DNA of 64,000 nucleotides. Source: Lycium barbarum (taxonomy: Eukaryota > Streptophyta > Magnoliopsida > Solanales > Solanaceae). The DNA is taken from contig NC_083338.1 in assembly GCF_019175385.1 (NCBI RefSeq), forward strand, positions 95,811,777 to 95,875,776. The letters run 5' to 3'. Below are positions 57,218 to 64,000 of this stretch, piece by piece. The notes under the pieces are model-generated. The model was not told the DNA's origin. It made no database searches and was given only the letters and a program-made list of their open reading frames with translations. Positions within the stretch are counted from its first letter, which is position 1. The number at the start of each line of letters is the position of its first letter. The position numbers and the translations under genes were made by a program.

Positions 57218-58773
57218 CTAAACATAGAAGAGATTACAAATGTTATAAGACATACACAGACCTCTTTCTTCATCTTCCATCTAAACACAGACCTCTTTCT
57301 TCATCAGAAACAAAACACACACAGACACCTCCTAATCTTATCTGGAGCCATGATACTTAAGAAACGAAAGCAAATTGAAGCTTTGAACCACATTTTTTTG
57401 GTGATTCAAGCTTCATAGATAATGACAAGAACCATGTGCGTAGCCAACTTTCACTTTTCGAGTAATCCTAGTAAATATCCAGACGATATCTCAGATTTTT
57501 ATTTTTTATTTTTATTTGGTTTATTCAGTCGTTCTTGTTTCGCTTTCCCTTTCTGAAAACTGATATTGTTGGTGAATCTATTAAAGAAGCTTAAATTAGT
57601 GAATCTCACCATTGTTTTCTTCCAACAACAGTAATCGACTTCAAAACGTTGTCGTTCACGCAAACAATGCCAGCGCCTTCGTCACCATAATCTGAAAATA
57701 AGCATTTGGGATCTTGTTAGTCTGTTATTTACATTACTTGATATATGTGAAGAAGAATTTACCAAGGACAGGCGTATACATCCATGTAAAAAATTACATT
57801 TTTACATGATTTCAAGAAAACCCATTGCAAAACAAATTATAAGTTTACATGATTTAGAGAAAATACATTTCAAGAATAATTACACTTTCACATGATTTAG
57901 AGAAAACCAATTTCAAATTACACTTTTACGTGATTTAGAGAAAACCCATTTCAAAAAACTCAGACCCATATAAAAAAAATTGATTCTAACCGGAAATTAA
58001 CAGAGACATTACAATATCAGATCAGGTTAATATTAATGAAGAGAACTAATAGAGCAGATTGAGAGAGAGGGATATAATGGTGAACCTGATTGTAATTGGA
58101 AGCTTAAGTAATTTGAATAGTAATGAAGAGAGTTAAGATGACAATGGAGATACGGACTCTAATCTTTGGTCTATTTAAGGGCTTGTGATGTTGTTGAGAG
58201 CTTTGATCTATGTGAAGGTCACGAGGAATAATATTGGTCGTTGATGAGATTTGCGACGGTGGAGGCTGAGGTGATACCGTTTTTGGAGGCTGAGATGATA
58301 GATGTCGGTTAGGGATGAAGGTGAAGTGAAGTAGTGAAGCGTTAGGGATTTAGGTCCAAAGTTCACTGAACTGAGTGATGATCGATGAGACGATGAATTG
58401 AAGATGAAGTACTGAAGTGTTAGGGATTTAGGGTCTTAGGGATTTTAATTTTTTATGGATCTGGGCATCTGTGACTATTGGATTCATTTTTGGATTTGGG
58501 CTGGTCCTTTGGACTTAAAATGTTTTAAAATGGGCCTTTAGCCCCTTACTCCCTTAAGGTGTACAGACTGTACAGTACATTTAATTTCGTTATTCGGTAT
58601 TTACCGAATTACCGAACGGTATAATTGTAAATACCGAATACCGAAACCGAATTACCAAATTTTATCTTTCAGTACCGAATACCGAACCGAAAACCGAATT
58701 ACCGAATACCGAAATACCGAAATAGCCGGTTCGGTTCGGTAATTCGGTTTTCGGTATTTTATGCCCAGCCCTA
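55130..58773 (-). mobile_element. hAT element, right terminus present, left terminus not found
   Basis: The right end, reversed, starts TAGGGCTGGGCATAAAATAC, a typical hAT TIR, ending at 58773. Next to it (about 58590-58760) is a dense array of (t)accgaa motifs in both orientations, usual for hAT subterminal transposase sites. The upstream region 57218-58550 is the leader and promoter of the transposase. On the left I could not find the matching TIR between the stop codon and the GT61 fragment, so that end is lost or lies elsewhere. Confidence 0.75.
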
Positions 58774-59390
58774 ATTTTGAGTCTTTCAAACGCATCCATC
58801 TCAGTGATTGCTATGGACTGAAAGTTAGAAGTATTGATATCTATTTACAATGCTTACTTGTTGATTAAGATGAATATGCGACCACATAATTAATATAAAG
58901 GCATGGATTCATGTTTGACGAATAATGTGATTGTCATTCAAAATGGGAAGAGATGAAGTTCAACATATTTGTTTTTATTTAGTTTGGCTTTTGAGAAGAA
59001 AGTGGTGGATAAAAGAAAACTACTCACTTGTCATCCAGGAGCAAAACCTGAGCAAATGATTTTTTTACGGTTATAATAATTTGTATAGAAGAAAATGACT
59101 CTACAAAGATCTCTTATGTTATATTTAAAAAAAAGTCATATTACTAAAATAACATTTGTAACGGACTATAAAACCAATCTCTCACATCCAGCTAAATAGG
59201 AGGCACTAGAGAATATTGTTTTCTTCAACCCGAAAAAAAGAAAGGAAAAACTTGAGCATTTCTCTGATCACCAAACGGATTTGATATTTGAAATAGAGTA
59301 TGCCATTACTCTCCTGTTGTGTTTTTTTTTTTCTTTCAGAGAAATGTTGAAAGACCATGAATAATAAAGAGAGCCAACTTGGGTCACAAT
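58774..59390. other. Intergenic DNA, nothing recognised
   Basis: AT-rich, no supported feature. Confidence 0.6.
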
Positions 59391-60325
59391 ATTAGTGGTG
59401 AAAAGTGGGCGGGTTATATTAGATTTGGGTGGGTTGAAAATGAATCAACATAAAGTGGGTAATAATTCAACCCGCCCATATGAAATATGGGTAAAGATGG
59501 GTTGGGTAAAAGACGGGTTAACCCATATTTACTCATATTTTCATGAGTAAATAGTACGCTATTTTAGAATTCAATATCCGGCAAAACTCCAATAACCTGA
59601 TAACTGATAAATATTTCACATTACTGTTTAACATAATGAGTACATGGTGTATTTGTTTGCATTCCGTTTTAGGAAAAAGAGTTAACAGAATAACCAACCT
59701 TTTGATGCCAACTTAATTTCCAGATCCTGAACCAAGAAACATGTTTCCCTCCTTCATGTCCACGAGTTATAATTGATCAGTAAATGAAGTCATTATTTGA
59801 TCTGGAATATAACAGATAAAAACAACTTCTTCCTTAATGTTATTTCTTAGGATGCTTTGGACTATCTATCATCAAGAAAACCTCAGAATCTATTGGGAAA
59901 CACTACTTAAAAAAATCAATTATGAAGAGAATAAAACATCCCCTAAAATTTAAGGTCAATGAGCTGCCTCCAGAGAAGAGCCTAAATTCCAGCAGCTATA
60001 GAAATCACCTCCTAGAATAGAATTACTTGCAAATAACCATACACAGAGTACTTCATAATTAGTAATTCAGCAAGCAAATAAAGCTTAGTAGCTCACTTTT
60101 GTAAACATGTTCAGTTAGTAGATGTTCCCTCAATTTCCATATTTTCTGAATTTAACTGGGCTTCGCGTTGGTGGAGGAACTGGATCGGAAAAAGAGAGAT
60201 TCATATTCTTACGGGTCAAATATGGGTGAAGTCTAAATTTGACCCGCTTAAAATATCACTTCCCAACAGTTAAACATGGACGGGTTGGGTGGGTTAATAA
60301 AATATGAGTTCATTTTGTCGCACTG
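59391..60325. mobile_element. Non-autonomous hAT-like element with GGGTGGGTT repeats
   Basis: The left end is attagtggtgaaaagtgggc and the reversed right end cagtgcgacaaaatg. Both subterminal regions carry gggcgggtt / gggtgggtt repeats in both orientations. The flanks are gtcacaat and gtcacatg, six of eight identical. It has no coding sequence. Confidence 0.55.
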
Positions 60326-60355
60326 GTCACATGATTGTAGGTGATAAGACAAACA

Positions 60356-60623
60356 CACTACTAGAAATTAGAGTTTTCCCACAAGCATTCAGTGAGAAAT
60401 TTTGTGCTATAAAATATATTGTTTTCCACTTTATTTCCACCGAATCAGCTCACTAGGAAAACACATGGTGGGAAATAGGTTTTCATTGAAATGCTAGGAA
60501 ATTTCTTGATTTTTTCCGTGTGAAAAAATTACTATTTAGGTTTTTCCCACCGACATTCAGTGAACACAACCACTAACATTTGTGTGGGAAATCTCAATGG
60601 GAAATAGTGATATCTTAGTAGTG
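60356..60623. mobile_element. CACTA-type MITE with 3-bp TSD
   Basis: The ends are CACTACTAGAAATTAGAG and, reversed, CACTACTAAGATATCAC, flanked by ACA on both sides (60353-60355 and 60624-60626). It is 268 bp with no coding sequence. Confidence 0.82.
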
Positions 60624-61237
60624 ACAGAATCATTGGACATATAATTCGGATAAAATTGTTTATTGTTTTCTAGTTATACCAAAAATATTGGTTAGATTAA
60701 TATGGAGCTGGGAAGAGGATCTTAAAGATAGGGGAGAGAAAGAGAGGTGAAAAAGATAGGAAGAGAAAGTAGTAATGCAGAGATGGTAAAAGTAGTCTCT
60801 TTAAACTCAATTCCATATGTTTGTGCTCTCATTTGGACAGACAAATCTCAACATTGATTACCAATCCAGTATTACTGCTCCCATATATCATGTATAATGC
60901 ATGTGGAAAAAAGGCAGCTCAGTGCGCAAAGTATCCCGCGTACTCGTTAGCAGGATGTGGGGAATACATGTGAAAGCAAAATTATTTTACTGCAGCTTTT
61001 AAGCAAGCGGGTATTGATGTATCATGTATGTGAAAGCCAGAGTTTTTCACTAAAGTGTTTTTGCGTCATTTAATCGTGTAGATGTACTAGTTTCCCTGCT
61101 AGTTTGTGATTGAGATTTTAATTTAACGTCAACAACAACATTATAGTGGTTCAATCCCAACCTGTGAAGCTTACTTTTAGTTTCGATTAAGCAAGTGATC
61201 CCCTGCTTCCACTATCGAACACTACCAAGCCCTTGTT
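60624..61237. other. Intergenic DNA, nothing recognised
   Basis: No supported gene or element. Confidence 0.6.
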
Positions 61238-61291
61238 ACTAACTTGTTTGAAATTCTTGAAGTGGAAGTAGACTAACAAGTAGGGTGGACA
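61238..61291. repeat. 54-bp direct repeat, left copy
   Basis: Matches 62241-62294 with one difference (g/a). The two copies lie 949 bases apart. See the right copy and findings. Confidence 0.93.
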
Positions 61292-61295
61292 CTAG

Positions 61296-61558
61296 GAGCC
61301 CGTTTGGATTGGCTTATAAGTTGGCTTATAAGCTGTTTTCAGCTTTTTTGAGTGTTTGACTGGCCAGCTTAAAGTCATTTTATGCTTAAAATAAGCTCAA
61401 AAAAATAATTTGACCCATTTGACTTAGTTTATCTAAAGCAGCTTATAAGCTGAAAACAGCTTATAAGCCAAAAAAAATAAGTTGGACTACCCCAACTTAT
61501 TTTTTTCAGCTTATAAGCTGCAAACAGCTTTAAGCTGTAAGCCAATCCAAACGGGCTC
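61296..61558. mobile_element. Tourist-like MITE, second copy
   Basis: The same family as 12882-13145: GAGCCCGTTTGGATTGGC at the left and ccaatccaaacgggctc at the right. It is flanked by TAG on both sides (61293-61295 and 61559-61561). It lies at the inner edge of the left 54-bp repeat. Confidence 0.9.
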
Positions 61559-61561
61559 TAG

Positions 61562-62240
61562 ATATCGAAATTTTAATTGAATTAATTCATATAAAATTTG
61601 GAATAAATTCTAAGTTATTGACATGTTGACCAAGTCAAATCTTAGTTAATAAAGCGGATTAATTATTTAAATCAAAATTACCTGACTTGAATGATATCCA
61701 AATTACATGACTTGAATGATATCCAAATTACATTTGAGTTATTCCATTAAATTGGATCTCTACAAGACAAGCCCAACCCACATCTTTCTACCCTAAGGTC
61801 CGCTAGAATTACTTGAAGATCAAAATACCCCAAGTTCTAGCTTATACCTATATAAAGGGGTCACGTATCCCCTTTAGAAGATCATCTTGAAAGTTGCATA
61901 GCATCGTGACTAGAGGCAGAGGAGAGCAACGACATCTACATAAGTCTTCTCCAAAGGTCTTCAGCAAGAAGGAGAGTTCGATAGACATCTTCCCTCAAGA
62001 ACAATCCAAAGTGTTGTTGAAAGTTCTTCGAAGATTCAACACATCAACATCAGTCCATCCTTCATTCGAGAAAGACGTTACATTGGCCCTCGAATGAAGA
62101 TGAGTAACACAGAGATTAGAATCAAGAGATGCATCCAGAGTTGTACACACAAAAATATCAATAAAATGATTTTCTCTCATATTTATTTTGTAATTGCAGC
62201 TATTTATTTTTTGCTAACAAAAATTTTCACGAATAACTAT
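61562..62240. other. Sequence enclosed by the 54-bp repeats
   Basis: Contains a 25-bp tandem duplication (tgacttgaatgatatccaaa...) near 61684-61734 and a TATA-like tatataaag at 61849-61857. A CTT/GAA-rich leader-like stretch follows. It resembles a retrotransposon LTR or a promoter region, but I could not define TG...CA ends. Its 67-codon frame at 61894 has no known domain. Confidence 0.45.
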
Positions 62241-62294
62241 ACTAACTTGTTTGAAATTCTTGAAGTGGAAATAGACTAACAAGTAGGGTGGACA
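62241..62294. repeat. 54-bp direct repeat, right copy
   Basis: The partner of 61238-61291. It begins actaacttgtttgaaattc. The two copies enclose the MITE and the 61562-62240 segment. Confidence 0.93.
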
Positions 62295-62459
62295 TTCTTC
62301 TATTAAAATCGCAAAATTTGATCGTACCAAATTCTTTTCTCGGGTTTGATTTTTCAATTTTGCATATTTTTCAACTTTCCTGATGTTTTACAAGTTTAGT
62401 TCAATTTTGTTTTTTCAATAAAAAAAAGTTTGATTAAGCGGAAAAATCGAAATTCATAA

Positions 62460-63250
62460 GGGCAATTCGCATCCCTTCTTTAGGGGTGGTCTTTAAATTT
62501 TGCCCCTCAAATTGCTGGTCTTTAAATTTTGCCTTTCGCCTAAAATTCATGGGTTCCGGGTTTGAACCCCCGCTCAGTCAAAAATTTAAAAACAATTCAC
62601 AAGGCAGAGTTTGAGTTTTGCTCTGCGGCCCCCCGGCAGACTTTTAGTTATGCTTAACTAAAAGTTTGCCGGAGGGGGTAAACTTTGCCTTGAGGCATAT
62701 ATTTTTTTTTTTTTTTTTTTTTACTTTTCAAGGAAAACTTTTAGTTATGCCTTAAGGAAAAGTTTCATTTTATGGGGCATACTTTTAGTTATGCCTTAAC
62801 TAAAAATGTGCCCCATAAGACATAACTAAAAGTATGCCCCATAAGGCGGAACATTTTCTTAAGGAATAACTAAAAGTTTGCCTTAAGGAAAAGTTCTGCC
62901 TTATGGGGCATACTTTTTTGTTGTGTCTTAACTAAAAGTCTGCCCCATAAGGCATAACTAAACTATATCTTAAGGAAAAGTTCTGCCTTATGGGGAAAAC
63001 TTTTAGTTATGTCGGATCCGGCATAACTTTAGTTTTTCCTTAAGGAGTGTATGCCGGATCTGGCATACACTCCCTCGAACCTTGTCTTGCGAAATTATTT
63101 TTTTATTTTATGCCTGAGCGGGGGGTTCGAACCAAGAACCTCAGGTATTCGCCCACCTTTTCAAGCGAAAGGCAAAACTTAAAGACCACAAATATGAGGG
63201 ACAAAATTTAAAGACCACCCCAAAAGAAGGCCAATCCGCGCAAAAAAATG
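62460..63250. mobile_element. Non-autonomous Mutator-like element with long TIRs and 9-bp TSD
   Basis: The arms of about 110 bases are inverted: ggggtggtctttaaattttg, ttttgcctttcgc and ggtttgaacccccgctcag at the left, with their complements at the right. The flanks share aattcataa (62451-62459 and 63251-63259). The interior has several copies of a ~45-bp unit with cttttagttatgcc and gccttatggggcatac in both orientations, plus a poly-T run. Long TIRs with a 9-bp duplication are typical of Mutator-like elements. No transposase. Confidence 0.8.
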
Positions 63251-63387
63251 AATTCATAATGCATCAACAATATTTTCTGTAGCCCGCCAAACCAAGTCCA
63301 ACAATAAGCCCAAATCCCAAATCCACTACCCAAATTTGTCTAAAACTTCTCAAACTCATTGTATCTCCGATAATGCAAGTATGTGAC

Positions 63388-64000
63388 CAGTGTTTTCAAA
63401 GGCGTTTTCGGAGCGAGTTTCGGGGCGAGTGTCGGGATGGGGTGTACCAAAAACGTTTCGGGGCGCAAATTGAAGGTATAGATCCATAGGGCGTACGCCC
63501 CAGAATTTGAGGCGTAAGTCCCGAGCGCAAAAGCGTAAGCCCTGAGCGTTAAATTTAATTTTTATTGTTTTAAAATTATTTTTGCTATAGATTATGATTT
63601 TTATTATTAGTGTAATGATATTTATACTTCATGTTTTCGTGTTATAGTGATTTTTCTAAAATATATAAATAAAAAATAAAACTCTCATAGAAAATAACAT
63701 TGTCATAAATAATTTATTTAGATGATTATGTCTGAAATTGATAGGATAGAATTTCATAGCACTATGTTCTTGAAGAAATTTACCATTTTTTGCCATGGCT
63801 CTTACAGTTTTAACCTTTCTCCTTCTTTGAAATATACAAATAAAAATCACTGCAAATATTAGTTGAGAGTGGGAAGGGCTAATAGATGTGGAGATTGATA
63901 ACGAAGTGAATGAAGATTTCATTTTTAAACATTATCTAGGCTATTATTGTTACCTTTCTCAAGTAATAATTGTAATAAATTTTTGTATATAATTGGTGCT
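63388..64000. mobile_element. Start of a hAT element related to 15903-16876, cut by the edge
   Basis: Begins CAGTGTTTTCAAAGGCG. It is followed by ggggcgagtg, ggggcgcaaattg, gggcgtacgcccc and aggcgtaag motifs like those at the ends of the 15903 element. The other end is outside the window or was not recognised, so the length is unknown. Confidence 0.6.

Noticed and set aside
61894..62097. 67-codon frame following a TATA-like box
   Set aside because: No recognised domain. The surroundings look like an LTR or leader, and the frame is short.
62540..62580. tRNA-like B-box (gggtttgaaccccc) near 62560
   Set aside because: It is a palindromic part of the Mutator-like TIR. The same sequence, inverted, is in the other arm and no cloverleaf forms.

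Overview
The window is plant nuclear DNA, most likely from a Solanaceae species (inference). The reasons are the TS/SolS-type SINE and RTE 3' ends with (TTG)n tails, the large chromovirus LTRs ending GGGTCGTGACA, the Tourist- and Stowaway-type MITEs, and a plant LLM-type B-GATA gene. There is no bacterial-style organisation and I saw no rRNA or tRNA gene. Nearly all recognisable coding sequence belongs to transposable elements. The one ordinary gene that looks intact is a three-exon GATA transcription factor at 52641-53309.

Layout. 1-7578: minus-strand Ty3 chromovirus, cut by the left edge, with a 2.4-kb LTR at its right end that lands inside a Mutator-like transposase start (7579-7759). 7811-9520: four ~145-bp tandem units, each carrying a conserved hairpin, followed by two related unknown small reading frames. 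12315-16953: nested MITEs (hAT with a Tourist insert; foldback with a SINE and a hAT element inside). 18694-30154: degenerate copia element (TSD CAAAC) holding a foreign solo LTR and a 6-kb non-coding LTR element (LARD) with near-identical LTRs. 31165-40370: RTE LINE (18-bp TSD) split by a 7.1-kb L1 LINE on the opposite strand (15-bp TSD). 40500-47328: old debris, including a decayed RTE and SINEs. 47589-52015: three-level nest, Stowaway-like > hAT > solo LTR, with exact TSDs for the two inner layers. 52016-53430: the GATA gene. 54242-54721: GT61 glycosyltransferase fragment with an internal duplication. 55130-58773: hAT element whose 695-codon transposase has only two stops. 59391-64000: more non-autonomous DNA elements.

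The window reads as a record of successive insertions. Many TSDs, nesting relations and one empty/filled site pair can be read directly, so the relative order of events is known at several places. The LARD looks youngest by its LTR similarity. I found no convincing new functional system. The best candidate for something undescribed is 7.6-9.5 kb: hairpin-bearing tandem repeats between a divergent Mutator-like transposase start and a pair of related small acidic proteins of unknown family. All family assignments were made by eye from motifs; no database search was run.
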